From positions 8,122,001-8,186,000 of the forward strand of contig NZ_CP107905.1 of assembly GCF_036014015.1 (NCBI RefSeq): 64,000 nt of DNA, given 5' to 3'. This document shows positions 29,469-39,172 of the stretch, piece after piece (the first letter of the stretch is position 1; every line of letters begins with the position of its first letter). The DNA is from Streptomyces sp. NBC_00457. Lineage in GTDB: Bacteria > Actinomycetota > Actinomycetes > Streptomycetales > Streptomycetaceae. The position numbers and the translations under genes are program-made. The notes under the pieces were generated by a model. That model worked only from the letters and a program-made list of their open reading frames with translations. It ran no database searches and was not told the origin of the DNA.

Positions 29469-30251
29469 TTACGGCGAAGCCGGCGGATACAGCGACCGGG
29501 GCAACTGGGACGCCGCCGCGGCGTCCAGCAGCCACAGGGTGCGCTGCCTGCCGTACGCACCCGCCGCCGGGGCCTGGACCTCGCCCGCGCCGGACAGGGC
29601 GATCGCCGCGGCGTTCGCCTTGTCCTCGCCGGCCGCCAGCAGCCACACCTCGCGGGCCGCGCGGATCGCGGGGAGCGTGAGGGTGACCCGGGTGGGCGGG
29701 GGCTTGGGGGCGCCGTGGACGCCGACCACCGTGCGCTCGGTCTCGCGTACGGCGGGCAGTTCCGGGAACAGGGAGGCCACGTGGGTGTCCGGGCCGACGC
29801 CCAGCATCAGGACGTCGAACGTGGGCACGGCGCCGTGGTTCTCCGGGCCCGCGGCACGGGCCAGCTCCTCGGCATAGGCGGCGGCCGCCGCCTCCGCGTC
29901 GGCGCCGTGCGGACCGTCCGAGGCGGGCATCGCGTGCACCCGCTTCGGATCGAGCGGAACCGCGTCCAGCAGGGCCTCGCGGGCCTGCGTGACATTGCGC
30001 TCGGGATCGCCCTCGGGCAGGAACCGCTCGTCGCCCCACCACAGGTCGAGCCGGCCCCAGTCGACGGCGTCCCGGGCGGGAGCGGCGGACAGCGCGGCGA
30101 GCAGGCCGTTGCCGTTGCGGCCACCGGTGAGTACCACCGACGCGGAGCCGCGCGAGGCCTGGGCGTCCACGATCTTCGTGATCAGCCGGGCCGCGGCGGC
30201 CTGCGCCATCAGTTCCTTGTCGCGGTGCACGACGAGTTGCGGAGTGCTCAC
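29469..30251 (-). CDS. pgl: 6-phosphogluconolactonase
   Basis: Hydrolyses 6-phosphogluconolactone, the second step of the oxidative pentose-phosphate route. The 260-residue protein has the SIS-like fold signatures VVLTGGRNGNGLLAAL, DLWWGDERFLPEGDPERN and MLGVGPDTHVASLFPE. The GTG at 30251 overlaps the opcA stop by four bases. It is the last gene of the tkt-tal-zwf-opcA-pgl operon. Confidence 0.96.
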   Translation of the reverse strand: MSTPQLVVHRDKELMAQAAAARLITKIVDAQASRGSASVVLTGGRNGNGLLAALSAAPARDAVDWGRLDLWWGDERFLPEGDPERNVTQAREALLDAVPLDPKRVHAMPASDGPHGADAEAAAAAYAEELARAAGPENHGAVPTFDVLMLGVGPDTHVASLFPELPAVRETERTVVGVHGAPKPPPTRVTLTLPAIRAAREVWLLAAGEDKANAAAIALSGAGEVQAPAAGAYGRQRTLWLLDAAAASQLPRSLYPPASP

Positions 30252-31423
30252 TTCGCCGCCGCCTTCCTCACCGGTGCCTCCGCCGTCGCGTCTTTCGCGG
30301 GAGCCTTGGCAGCCGACTCGACGGGAGTGCGGACCGCTTCTCCTTTGGCCGGAGCTTCTCCTTTGGCCGGCGACTCCTCGGCCCGTGACTCTTCGGTCGG
30401 TGACTCCTCGGCCTTGGCCACCGCGGCCTGGGCCAGGGCGACGGCCTGCTCCGCCTTGGCCACCGCGGCCTCGGCGCCCCGAACCGCCGACGTGGGCGTC
30501 GAGTTCAGCCGCTCCACCCCGAACCGCAGCGCCGACGCATACGTGTCGTCCGGGTCGAGCCGCCGCAGCTCCTCCGCGATCAGCTCGGCCGTCTCACGCC
30601 GCTTCAGCGCCACCGCGCGGTCCGGCTGTCCCTCGATGGACAGGGTCGCCAGCGAGCCGTCCGCCCGGTCCAGGACGATCGGGCCGCAGTTGGTGTCCAT
30701 GCGGACGGCCGTCAGACCGGGGCCCGACGAGAGCGACCGCTTCACCGGGACGTCCAGCCGGTCCGCGAGCCACATCGCCAGCAGCTCACAGCTCGGGTTG
30801 AACTCCTCGCCCTCCACCTCGACGGCTTTCACTTCGCAGACGACCTGGTCCAGGGCGGCGGCCAGCATCGAGCGCCAGGGCGTGATGCGGGTCCACGACA
30901 GGTCCGTGTCGCCGGGGGCGTAGGTGTCGGCGCGGGCGCTGAGTTCCCGTACGGGCTGCTCGGCGGCGTAGGTGTCGGTGACCCGGCGCTGCGCCAGGGC
31001 GCCCAGCGGGTCGTGGGCCGGGTCGAGCGGTGCGTTGACCGGCCACCACACCACCACCGGCGCGTCCGGCAGCAGCAGCGGCAGGACGACGGACTGGGCG
31101 TGGCCCACCACCTCGCCGTACAGCCGCAGCACCACCGTCTCGCCGGTACCGGCGTCCGCGCCCACCCGCACTTCGGCGTCCAGCCGCGAGGCCGTACGGT
31201 CGCGCGGGGAGCGGGAGACGCGCTTGATGACGACCAGCGTGCGCGAAGGGTGCTCGTGCGACGCGTCGTTGGCGGCCTTCAGGGCGTCGTAGGCGTTCTC
31301 CTCGTCGGTGACGATGACCAGGGTGAGGACCATGCCGACGGCGGGCGTGCCGATGTCGCGGCGCCCCTGGACGAGCGCCTTGTTGATCTTGCTGGCCGTA
31401 GTGTCCGTGAGGTCTATCTTCAT
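30248..31423 (-). CDS. opcA: Glucose-6-phosphate dehydrogenase assembly protein OpcA, extended tail
   Basis: OpcA is required for assembly or redox activation of the glucose-6-phosphate dehydrogenase encoded just upstream. The 391-residue protein has the family core (MKIDLTDTTASKINKALV at the start, VVWWPVNAPLDPAHDPLG, MDTNCGPIVLDRADGS). After residue about 310 it carries an Ala/Lys/Glu/Pro-rich low-complexity tail (AEQAVALAQAAVAKAEESP, GEAPAKGEAV) that I believe most homologues lack. ATG 31423 overlaps the zwf stop by ATGA. Confidence 0.95.
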   Translation of the reverse strand: MKIDLTDTTASKINKALVQGRRDIGTPAVGMVLTLVIVTDEENAYDALKAANDASHEHPSRTLVVIKRVSRSPRDRTASRLDAEVRVGADAGTGETVVLRLYGEVVGHAQSVVLPLLLPDAPVVVWWPVNAPLDPAHDPLGALAQRRVTDTYAAEQPVRELSARADTYAPGDTDLSWTRITPWRSMLAAALDQVVCEVKAVEVEGEEFNPSCELLAMWLADRLDVPVKRSLSSGPGLTAVRMDTNCGPIVLDRADGSLATLSIEGQPDRAVALKRRETAELIAEELRRLDPDDTYASALRFGVERLNSTPTSAVRGAEAAVAKAEQAVALAQAAVAKAEESPTEESRAEESPAKGEAPAKGEAVRTPVESAAKAPAKDATAEAPVRKAAAK

Positions 31424-32958
31424 GGCCGGCGCCAGCTCCGTCCGTCTCGTTCGAGCATGTCGTCCGCCTCGACGGGGCCCCACGTCCCGGACTGGTACTG
31501 CGCGGGCCTGCCGTTGCGGTCCCAGTACTCCTCGATCGGGTCGAGGATCTCCCAGGACAGCTCGACCTCCTCGGTGCGCGGGAAGAGGTTGGAATCGCCG
31601 AGCAGGACGTCCAGGATCAGCCGCTCGTACGCCTCCGGGCTCGACTCCGTGAACGACTCGCCGTACGCGAAGTCCATGGAGACGTCCCGGATCTCCATGG
31701 AGGTGCCGGGCACCTTGGAGCCGAAGCGGACGGTGACGCCCTCGTCGGGCTGGACGCGGATGACGATCGCGTTCTTGCCGAGCTCCTCCGTCGCCGTGTG
31801 GTCGAAGGGGGAGTGGGGCGCGCGCTGGAAGACGACCGCGATCTCGGTGACGCGGCGGCCGAGCCGCTTGCCGGTGCGCAGATAGAAGGGGACGCCCGCC
31901 CAGCGGCGGTTGTCGATCTCCAGCTTGATCGCGGCGTAGGTGTCGGTCTTGGACTGGGGGTCGATGCCCTCCTCCTGGAGGTACCCGACCGCCTTCTCGC
32001 CGCCCTGCCAGCCCGCCGCGTACTGCCCGCGGACGGTGTCCCGGCCCAGGTCCTTCGGCAGCCGCACCGCGCCGAGCACCTTGGTCTTCTCGGCGGCCAG
32101 CGCGTCCGCGTCGAAGGAGGCGGGCTCCTCCATGGCCGTCAGCGCCATCAGCTGGAGGAGGTGGTTCTGGATGACGTCACGGGCGGCGCCGATGCCGTCG
32201 TAGTAACCCGCACGGCCGCCGATGCCGATGTCCTCGGCCATCGTGATCTGGACGTGGTCCACGAAGGACCGGTTCCAGATCGGCTCGAACATCGTGTTGG
32301 CGAAGCGCAGCGCCAGGATGTTCTGGACGGTCTCCTTGCCCAGGTAGTGGTCGATACGGAAGACCTGGTCCGGGGCGAAGACCTCCTCGACGGTCGAGTT
32401 GAGTTCCTCGGCCGACTTCAGGTCGTGGCCGAACGGCTTCTCGATGACCGCGCGCCGCCAGGAACCGCTCGTCTGGTCGGCGAGGCCGTGCTTCTTCAGC
32501 TGCTGGATGACCACCGGGAAGGAGCGCGGCGGCACCGACAGATAGAAGGCGAAGTTGCCGCCCGTGCCCTGGGCCTTGTCCAGCTCCTCGATGGTGCCGC
32601 GCAGCCGCTCGAACGCGTCGTCGTCGTCGAAGGTGCCCTGGACGAAGCGCATCCCCTGGATGAGCTGCTGCCAGACCTCCTCACGGAACGGCGTACGGGC
32701 GTGCTCCTTGACGGCGTCGTGGACCTCCTGCGCGAAGTCCTCGTTCTGCCACTCGCGGCGCGCGAAGCCGACCAGGGAGAAACCGGGCGGAAGCAGACCC
32801 CGGTTGGCGAGGTCGTACACCGCGGGCATCAGCTTCTTCCGGGACAAATCGCCCGTGACACCGAAGATGACCAGGCCCGACGGCCCCGCGATACGCGGGA
32901 GCCGTCGGTCGGCGGGGTCACGAAGCGGATTCGCTCCGGAACCGGAGACAGGGGTCAA
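31420..32958 (-). CDS. zwf: Glucose-6-phosphate 1-dehydrogenase
   Basis: Oxidises glucose-6-phosphate to the lactone, making NADPH. About 512 residues with the Rossmann motif VIFGVTGDLSRKKLMPA, the catalytic site RIDHYLGKETVQNILALRFAN, and EKPFGHDL. The start is taken as TTG 32958 because GGAGGG lies about 8 bases upstream and it is 5 bases after the tal stop; the next in-frame codons (CCT GTC) are not starts. It is paired with opcA downstream by ATGA. Confidence 0.96.
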   Translation of the reverse strand: MTPVSGSGANPLRDPADRRLPRIAGPSGLVIFGVTGDLSRKKLMPAVYDLANRGLLPPGFSLVGFARREWQNEDFAQEVHDAVKEHARTPFREEVWQQLIQGMRFVQGTFDDDDAFERLRGTIEELDKAQGTGGNFAFYLSVPPRSFPVVIQQLKKHGLADQTSGSWRRAVIEKPFGHDLKSAEELNSTVEEVFAPDQVFRIDHYLGKETVQNILALRFANTMFEPIWNRSFVDHVQITMAEDIGIGGRAGYYDGIGAARDVIQNHLLQLMALTAMEEPASFDADALAAEKTKVLGAVRLPKDLGRDTVRGQYAAGWQGGEKAVGYLQEEGIDPQSKTDTYAAIKLEIDNRRWAGVPFYLRTGKRLGRRVTEIAVVFQRAPHSPFDHTATEELGKNAIVIRVQPDEGVTVRFGSKVPGTSMEIRDVSMDFAYGESFTESSPEAYERLILDVLLGDSNLFPRTEEVELSWEILDPIEEYWDRNGRPAQYQSGTWGPVEADDMLERDGRSWRRP

Positions 32959-32962
32959 GGTG

Positions 32963-34081
32963 TCAGCCCTCCGAAGGGGCGAGGCGCTCCAGGACCGCCT
33001 CGGTCGACTTGAGCAGGTCGTTCCAGGACGCCTCGAACTTGTCGACGCCCTCGTCCTCCAGCACCTGGACCACGTCGTCGTACGCAATCCCGAGCGCCTC
33101 GACCGCGTCGAGGTCGGCGCGGGCCTGCTCGTAGGTCCCGGCGATGGTGTTGCCGGTGATCTCGCCGTGCTCCTCGGTGGCCTGAAGCGTGGCCTCCGGC
33201 ATGGTGTTCACCGTGTTCGGGGCGACCAGGTCGTCGACGTACAGGGTCGGCTTGTACGCCGGGTCCTTCACGCCGGTCGAGGCCCACAGCGGACGCTGCT
33301 TGTTGGCGCCCGCGTTCTCCAGCGCGCTCCAGCGGTCCGTGGAGAAGACCTCCTCGTACGCCTGGTAGGCGAGACGCGCGTTGGCGACGGCGGACTTGCC
33401 GCGCAGCGCCTTGGCCTCGTCGGTGCCGAGCGCGTCGAGCCGCTTGTCGATCTCGGTGTCCACGCGGGACACGAAGAAGGAGGCCACCGAGTGGATCAGG
33501 GAGAGGTCCAGGCCCTTGGCCTTGGCCTTCTCCAGGCCCGACTGGTAGGCGTCCATGACCTCGCGGTAGCGCTCCAGCGAGAAGATCAGCGTGACGTTGA
33601 CGCTGATGCCGTTGCCGATCACCTCGGTGATCGCCGGCAGGCCGGCCTTGGTCGCCGGGATCTTGATCAGCGTGTTCGGACGGTCCACCAGCCAGGCCAG
33701 CTGCTTGGCCTCGGCGATCGTCGCCTTGGTGTTGTGCGCCAGCCGCGGGTCGACCTCGATCGAGACGCGGCCGTCCTGGCCGCCGGTGGCGTCGAAGACC
33801 GGGCGCAGGATGTCGGTGGCGTCGCGGACGTCCGCCGTGGTGATCATGCGGACGGCCTCTTCGACGGTGACCTTGCGGGCGGCGAGGTCCTCGAGCTGCT
33901 GCTCGTAGCCGTCGCCGCTGCTGATCGCCTTCTGGAAGATGGTCGGGTTGGTGGTGACGCCCACGACGTGCTGCTCGTCGATCAGTTCGGCGAGGTTGCC
34001 GGACGTGATCCGCTTGCGCGACAGGTCGTCCAGCCAGATCGCGACGCCTTCATCGGAGAGGCGCTTCAGTGCGTCTGTCAT
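32963..34081 (-). CDS. tal: Transaldolase
   Basis: Transfers a dihydroxyacetone unit between sugar phosphates in the non-oxidative pentose-phosphate pathway. The 372-residue actinobacterial-type transaldolase begins [20 protein letters not shown], has the Schiff-base Lys in [16 protein letters not shown], and shows [13 protein letters not shown] and [12 protein letters not shown]. It sits 34 bases after tkt and 5 bases before zwf. Confidence 0.97.
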   Translation of the reverse strand: MTDALKRLSDEGVAIWLDDLSRKRITSGNLAELIDEQHVVGVTTNPTIFQKAISSGDGYEQQLEDLAARKVTVEEAVRMITTADVRDATDILRPVFDATGGQDGRVSIEVDPRLAHNTKATIAEAKQLAWLVDRPNTLIKIPATKAGLPAITEVIGNGISVNVTLIFSLERYREVMDAYQSGLEKAKAKGLDLSLIHSVASFFVSRVDTEIDKRLDALGTDEAKALRGKSAVANARLAYQAYEEVFSTDRWSALENAGANKQRPLWASTGVKDPAYKPTLYVDDLVAPNTVNTMPEATLQATEEHGEITGNTIAGTYEQARADLDAVEALGIAYDDVVQVLEDEGVDKFEASWNDLLKSTEAVLERLAPSEG

Positions 34082-34115
34082 GGAAAATGCATCTCCTACG
34101 TGTCGTATGTGAGCG

Positions 34116-36203
34116 TCAGCGCTGGGCTGCGGCGATCGATTCCCGCGCTACGGCGGCGACGTTCTCGGCAGTGAACCCGAACTCGCGGAAAAGGACCTTG
34201 CCGTCCGCCGAAGCACCGAAGTGCTCCAGGGAAACGATGCGACCGGCGTCCCCCACGTACTTGTGCCAGGTGAGTCCGATCCCGGCCTCGACCGCCACAC
34301 GCGCCTTCACGGAAGGCGGCAGGACGCTGTCCCGGTACCCCTGGTCCTGCTCCTCGAACCACTCCACGGACGGCATGGACACGACTCGCGTCGGCACCCC
34401 GTCCGCCTCCAGCTGCTCGCGCGCTCCGACGGCGACGTGCACCTCGGAACCGGTCGCGATCAGGATGACCTCCGGCGTGCCCGTGGACGCCTCGAACATC
34501 ACGTAACCACCGCGCGCGGCATCCTCGTTGTGCTCGTACGTCGGCACGCCCTGCCGGGTCAGCGCGAGACCGTGCGGGGCACCCTTGCCGAAGACCTTGG
34601 TGTAGCGCTTGAGGATCTCGCGCCAGGCGATGGCGGTCTCGTTGGCGTCGGCCGGCCGCACGACATTCAGGCCCGGAATCGCACGCAGTGAGGCGAGGTG
34701 CTCGACCGGCTGGTGTGTGGGGCCGTCCTCGCCGAGCCCGATGGAGTCGTGCGTCCATACGTACGTCACCGGCAGGTGCATCAGCGCCGACAGACGGACG
34801 GCGTTGCGCATGTAGTCGGAGAAGACGAGGAACGTGCCGCCGTAGATACGGGTGTTGCCGTGCAGCGCGATGCCGTTCATCTCCGCGGCCATGGAGTGCT
34901 CGCGGATGCCGAAGTGGATGGTCCGGCCGTACGGGTCGGCCTCCGGGAGCGGGTTGTCCGCCGGGAGGAACGACGACGTCTTGTCGATCGTCGTGTTGTT
35001 GGAGCCGGCCAGGTCGGCCGAGCCGCCCCACAGCTCGGGGATGACCGCGCCGAGCGCCTGCAGGATCTTGCCGGACGCGGCACGCGTGGCGACGCCCTTG
35101 CCCGCCTCGAAGACCGGGATCTTCTCTTCCCAGCCGGTGGGCAGCTCGCCCTTGCTGATGCGGTCGAACTCGGCGGCGCGCTCCGGGTTGTTGTTGCGCC
35201 ACTCCTGGAACGACTTCTCCCACTCCGCCTTGGCCTGCCGGCCGCGCTCGCCCAGTGCGCGGGTGTGGCCCAGGACCTCGTCCGAGACCTCGAAGGACTG
35301 CTCCGGGTCGAAGCCGAGGACGCGCTTGGTGGCGGCCACCTCGTCGTCGCCGAGCGCCGAGCCGTGCGCGGCCTCGGTGTTCTGCGCGTTCGGGGCGGGC
35401 CACGCGATGATCGAGCGCATCGCGATGAAGGACGGCTTGTCCGTCACCTGCTTCGCGGCCTCGATGGCGTTGTAGATGGCGTGCGGGTCGAGGTCGCCGT
35501 CCGGCTTCGGGGCGACGCGCTGCACATGCCAGCCGTACGCCTCGTACCGCTTGACGGTGTCCTCGGAGACAGCGGTCTCGGTGTCGCCCTCGATCGAGAT
35601 GTGGTTGTCGTCCCACAGCAGGATCAGGTTGCCGAGCTTCTGGTGGCCGGCCATGGAGGAGGCCTCGGCGGAGATGCCCTCCTGGAGGCAGCCGTCACCG
35701 GCGACGCAGTAGACGAAGTGGTCGAAGGGGGAGGTGCCCTCGGCGGCCTCCGGGTCGAACAGACCGCGCTCGTAGCGGGCGGCCATCGCCATGCCCACCG
35801 CGTTGGCGACACCCTGGCCGAGCGGGCCGGTGGTGGTCTCCACGCCGGTGGTGTGGCCGTACTCCGGGTGGCCCGGGGTCTTCGAACCCCACGTCCTGAA
35901 GGCCTTCAGATCGTCCAGCTCCAGGCCGAAGCCGGCCAGGTACAGCTGGGTGTAGAGGGTCAGGGACGAGTGCCCGGCGGACAGCACGAAGCGGTCGCGT
36001 CCGGTCCAGTCGGCGTCCGCCGGGTCGTGCCGCATCACCTTCTGGAAGAGGGTGTAGGCGGCGGGCGCCAGGCTCATCGCCGTACCGGGATGGCCGTTGC
36101 CGACCTTCTGTACGGCATCGGCGGCCAGGACGCGGGCGGTGTCGACGGCCCGCTGGTCCAGCTCGGTCCACTCGAGGTCTGTGGTGGTCGGCTTGGTGCT
36201 CAC
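34116..36203 (-). CDS. tkt: Transketolase
   Basis: Thiamine-diphosphate enzyme moving two-carbon units among sugar phosphates. The 695-residue protein has the N-terminal His in [19 protein letters not shown], the ThDP/Mg motif [13 protein letters not shown] through [12 protein letters not shown], and the pyrimidine domain with [16 protein letters not shown] and [14 protein letters not shown]. It is the first gene of the minus-strand tkt-tal-zwf-opcA-pgl operon. The GTG start at 36203 faces a 403-bp divergent spacer. Confidence 0.97.
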   Translation of the reverse strand: MSTKPTTTDLEWTELDQRAVDTARVLAADAVQKVGNGHPGTAMSLAPAAYTLFQKVMRHDPADADWTGRDRFVLSAGHSSLTLYTQLYLAGFGLELDDLKAFRTWGSKTPGHPEYGHTTGVETTTGPLGQGVANAVGMAMAARYERGLFDPEAAEGTSPFDHFVYCVAGDGCLQEGISAEASSMAGHQKLGNLILLWDDNHISIEGDTETAVSEDTVKRYEAYGWHVQRVAPKPDGDLDPHAIYNAIEAAKQVTDKPSFIAMRSIIAWPAPNAQNTEAAHGSALGDDEVAATKRVLGFDPEQSFEVSDEVLGHTRALGERGRQAKAEWEKSFQEWRNNNPERAAEFDRISKGELPTGWEEKIPVFEAGKGVATRAASGKILQALGAVIPELWGGSADLAGSNNTTIDKTSSFLPADNPLPEADPYGRTIHFGIREHSMAAEMNGIALHGNTRIYGGTFLVFSDYMRNAVRLSALMHLPVTYVWTHDSIGLGEDGPTHQPVEHLASLRAIPGLNVVRPADANETAIAWREILKRYTKVFGKGAPHGLALTRQGVPTYEHNEDAARGGYVMFEASTGTPEVILIATGSEVHVAVGAREQLEADGVPTRVVSMPSVEWFEEQDQGYRDSVLPPSVKARVAVEAGIGLTWHKYVGDAGRIVSLEHFGASADGKVLFREFGFTAENVAAVARESIAAAQR

Positions 36204-36228
36204 CCTGGGTCAGGGCTCCTCTCCACAT

Positions 36229-36281
36229 GTCACGCATGTCGGAACGTCACGCATGTCGCCATGCCGGTGCATGTCATGCAC
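36229..36281. promoter_or_regulatory. Repeat cluster upstream of tkt in the tkt/ctaB spacer
   Basis: The 403-bp spacer 36204-36606 holds no gene. Just upstream of tkt, GTCACGCATGTCG occurs twice (36229-36241, 36246-36258), followed by GTGCATG-T-CATGCAC (36267-36281), an inverted repeat with a one-base centre. This looks like a multi-site operator for the pentose-phosphate operon; the protein is unknown. A TACAGT hexamer at 36528-36533 may be the ctaB -10. Confidence 0.4.
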
Positions 36282-36606
36282 GTCGATTGCCGGTGCTCTG
36301 CACGCCCCGGCCGTTGTCGAGCCTACCCCCGCCAGTACGCGCGGTTTTTCGAGTCATTCCAGACTGCCGGGGCTGCCCCGGATCCGCCTCCCGACCGGTC
36401 CGTTTCGTGTTCGGCATCTGAATACGGAGCCGCTCGGAAGAGTGCTCAATCGACTGTCCCGGGCCTCGTCCACGGGCGCCGCTCAACACGACCCCACCCC
36501 CGCGAATGTCCGGGTCTGGGCAACGTCTACAGTGGCGTGGTACGCGCGAGCCTTTACCGGGACTTCACGGTTCAGGCTTGCTGGGATGTCTCTGTCAGGG
36601 GTGTGC

Positions 36607-37554
36607 GTGACGGCCGTTGAATCCCGTCCTGCGGGGGTTATCGGGGCGAGCCAGAGCCCGAGCCGGCGGCCGGTAGGGGCCCGGATCAAGGCGTTCGTGG
36701 CGCTGACCAAGCCGCGGATCATCGAGCTGCTGCTGATCACCACCGTTCCGGTGATGTTCCTCGCCGAGCAGGGCGTTCCGGACATGAAGCTGGTCCTGCT
36801 CACCTGCGTCGGCGGCTATCTCTCCGCCGGAGGCGCCAACGCGCTGAACATGTACATCGACCGCGACATCGACGCGCTCATGGACCGCACCTCGCAGCGC
36901 CCCCTCGTCACCGGCATGGTCAGCCCGCGCGAGTGCCTGGCCTTCGGCATCACCCTGGCCATCGTCTCGACGCTGCTGTTCGGCCTGGCCGTCAACTGGC
37001 TCTCCGCCTGGCTGTCGCTGGGCGCACTCCTCTTCTACGTCGTCGTCTACACGATGATCCTCAAGCGCCGTACCTCGCAGAACATCGTGTGGGGCGGCAT
37101 CGCGGGCTGCCTGCCGGTCCTCATCGGCTGGTCGGCCGTCACCAACTCCATGTCGTGGGCGCCGATCATCCTCTTCCTCGTCATGTTCTTCTGGACGCCG
37201 CCGCACTACTGGCCGCTGTCCATGAAGGTGAAAGAGGACTACGCGCGCGTGGGCGTGCCGATGCTGCCGGTCGTCGCCAGCAACAAGGTGGTCGCCAGGC
37301 AGATCGTCCTCTACAGCTGGGTGATGGTCGCGGTGTCCCTGCTGCTGACCCCGCTCGGCTACACGGGCTGGTTCTACACGCTGGTCGCGCTGCTGGCGGG
37401 CGGCTTCTGGCTCTGGGAGGCGCACGGTCTTCAAAGCCGCGCCAAGGCCGAGGTGACGGGCGCGAAGCTCAAGGAGATGCGGCTGTTCCACTGGTCGATC
37501 ACCTATGTGTCGATCCTCTTCGTCGCGGTCGCGGTGGACCCCTTCCTGCGCTGA
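36607..37554 (+). CDS. ctaB: Protoheme IX farnesyltransferase (heme O synthase)
   Basis: Attaches farnesyl to heme B to give heme O, the precursor of heme A for cytochrome aa3 oxidase. The 315-residue UbiA-type prenyltransferase has about nine hydrophobic spans and the Asp-rich motif [38 protein letters not shown] starts the first span. GTG 36607 is preferred over GTG 36601 because AGGGG lies at usable spacing only for the former. ctaA (39173-40192) encodes the next enzyme. Confidence 0.95.
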   Translation: MTAVESRPAGVIGASQSPSRRPVGARIKAFVALTKPRIIELLLITTVPVMFLAEQGVPDMKLVLLTCVGGYLSAGGANALNMYIDRDIDALMDRTSQRPLVTGMVSPRECLAFGITLAIVSTLLFGLAVNWLSAWLSLGALLFYVVVYTMILKRRTSQNIVWGGIAGCLPVLIGWSAVTNSMSWAPIILFLVMFFWTPPHYWPLSMKVKEDYARVGVPMLPVVASNKVVARQIVLYSWVMVAVSLLLTPLGYTGWFYTLVALLAGGFWLWEAHGLQSRAKAEVTGAKLKEMRLFHWSITYVSILFVAVAVDPFLR

Positions 37555-37614
37555 CGTACGCATCACACGCCCCTGGTCTCGCCAGCTGATCTACCCGTGA
37601 GTAGCATCCTGACC

Positions 37615-37944
37615 ATGGCAGACACGCAGCAGGTTGACGCGAAGGCCGAGCGCAAGGTGGCCCGGCTCGCCCAGCAGATCAGCACCTTCTCCAAGGCCCA
37701 CGGCGGCGCCGAGGGGCAGATCGCCTACATCGGCGAACGCGGCGCCCGCATCATCCTCGTCGGCGCGGACGGCGGCTGGGGCGACCTGGTGGCCCCCTCG
37801 TACGAGATCGCCCAGAAGGCGGTGGAGAAGTCCGGGATCACGGTCCACGAGGACTTCGACGGGGAGTTCGCCGCGAAGGTGACGACGGGGACGTACGAGT
37901 GGAAGCGGATGGCGGGCATTCAGCTCGGCGGGTCCCGAGGCTGA
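37615..37944 (+). CDS. Conserved hypothetical protein (109 aa)
   Basis: A small soluble protein beginning MADTQQVDAKAERKVARLAQQ, then YIGERGARIILVGADGGWGDLVAP and EDFDGEFAAKVTTG. No signal peptide, membrane span or known motif is visible. ATG 37615 is chosen; a GTG at 37597 in the same frame would add six residues, and neither has a good ribosome site. It lies between ctaB and an amidohydrolase. Function unknown. Confidence 0.75.
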   Translation: MADTQQVDAKAERKVARLAQQISTFSKAHGGAEGQIAYIGERGARIILVGADGGWGDLVAPSYEIAQKAVEKSGITVHEDFDGEFAAKVTTGTYEWKRMAGIQLGGSRG

Positions 37945-38045
37945 CATCAGTCGGTCGTTCGCCCGGGGTGTGTACGAGCAACACCTGAACGCGGGCTCAC
38001 CCGTTAGGACCGTAGAACGACACGGTCCAGCAACGGGGAGCCAGG

Positions 38046-39152
38046 ATGATCGAGATGCCGTCCCTCGTGGACCAATACTGCCATGGCGTACTGCGGACCG
38101 AGCTGGGCCTCGGCACCTTCGAGGCGCAGCTGTCCCGTACCGAGGGCCCGCCCGCGCCCGGTACCACCCTCTTCGACACCCAGACCGGGTTCGCCGTACG
38201 GCGTTGGTGCCCCCCGCTGCTCGGCCTGGAACCGCACTGTCCGCCCGCCCGCTATCTCGCCCGGCGCCGTGAACTCGGCGTACTGGAATCGGGCCGCAGG
38301 CTGCTGCGCGGCAGCGGCATCACGACGTATCTGATCGACACGGGGCTGCCCGGCGACCTCACAGGACCCGACGAGGTAGCATCCGCCGCCTCCGCCGAGG
38401 CGCGCGAGATCGTACGGCTGGAGCTGCTCGCCGAACAGGTCGCCGACACGTCCGGCACGGTGGAGTCGTTCCTCGCCAACCTCGCCGAATCGGTGCACGG
38501 AGCGGCCGGGAGTGCCGTCGCCTTCACGTCCGTGGCAGGGGTGCGGCACGGGCTGGCGCTGGCGCCCGAGCCGCCGGGGCCCGGGGAGGTGCGCGGCGCG
38601 GCGGGGCGCTGGCTGGCGGGGCGGCGGGTCGGCGGGGAGCTGAGCGACCCGGTGCTGCTGCGGCACCTGCTGTGGATCGCGGTGGCGTCGGGGCTGCCCC
38701 TTCAGCTGCACGCCGGGCTCGGCGAACCGGGCTTACGCATCGACCGCACCGACCCCGTCCTGCTCACCGACTTCGTACGGGCCACCGCGGGCCTGGGCAC
38801 GGACCTCGTCCTGCTGCACAGCTACCCCTACCACCGGCACGCCGCCCACCTCGCCGGCGTCTTCCCGCACGTCTACGCCGACTCCGGCGCCGCCCTGGCC
38901 CGCACCGGCGCCCGCGCCGCGACCGTCCTCGCCGAGATCCTCGAACTGGCCCCCTTCGGCAAGATCGTCTTCTCCAGCGGGGCCCAGGGGCTGCCGGAGC
39001 TGCACGTCGTGGGGGCGCGGCTGTTCCGCGAGGCGCTCGGGCGGGTGCTCGGCGGCTGGGTGGCCGAGGGGGCATGGTCGCTGGCGGACGCGCAGCGGGT
39101 GGCCGCGCTGATCGCGGCCGGGAACGCGCGGCGGGTGTACGGGCTGGAGTGA
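38046..39152 (+). CDS. Amidohydrolase family protein
   Basis: A 368-residue protein of the amidohydrolase-2 / metal-dependent TIM-barrel class. Recognisable pieces are the N-terminal VDQYCHGVLR (standing where the usual DxHxH metal site would be), LQLHAGLGEP with a metal-ligand-like His, LLHSYPYHRHAAHLAG, VYADSGAALA, and KIVFSSGAQGLPELHVVGAR. The first metal motif is degenerate (DQYCH), so catalysis is uncertain. Related sequences form the N-terminal part of FluG-like proteins. Substrate unknown. GGGGAGCCAGG precedes ATG 38046. Confidence 0.8.
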   Translation: MIEMPSLVDQYCHGVLRTELGLGTFEAQLSRTEGPPAPGTTLFDTQTGFAVRRWCPPLLGLEPHCPPARYLARRRELGVLESGRRLLRGSGITTYLIDTGLPGDLTGPDEVASAASAEAREIVRLELLAEQVADTSGTVESFLANLAESVHGAAGSAVAFTSVAGVRHGLALAPEPPGPGEVRGAAGRWLAGRRVGGELSDPVLLRHLLWIAVASGLPLQLHAGLGEPGLRIDRTDPVLLTDFVRATAGLGTDLVLLHSYPYHRHAAHLAGVFPHVYADSGAALARTGARAATVLAEILELAPFGKIVFSSGAQGLPELHVVGARLFREALGRVLGGWVAEGAWSLADAQRVAALIAAGNARRVYGLE

Positions 39153-39172
39153 GCGGACGGACGAGGTGAGCG

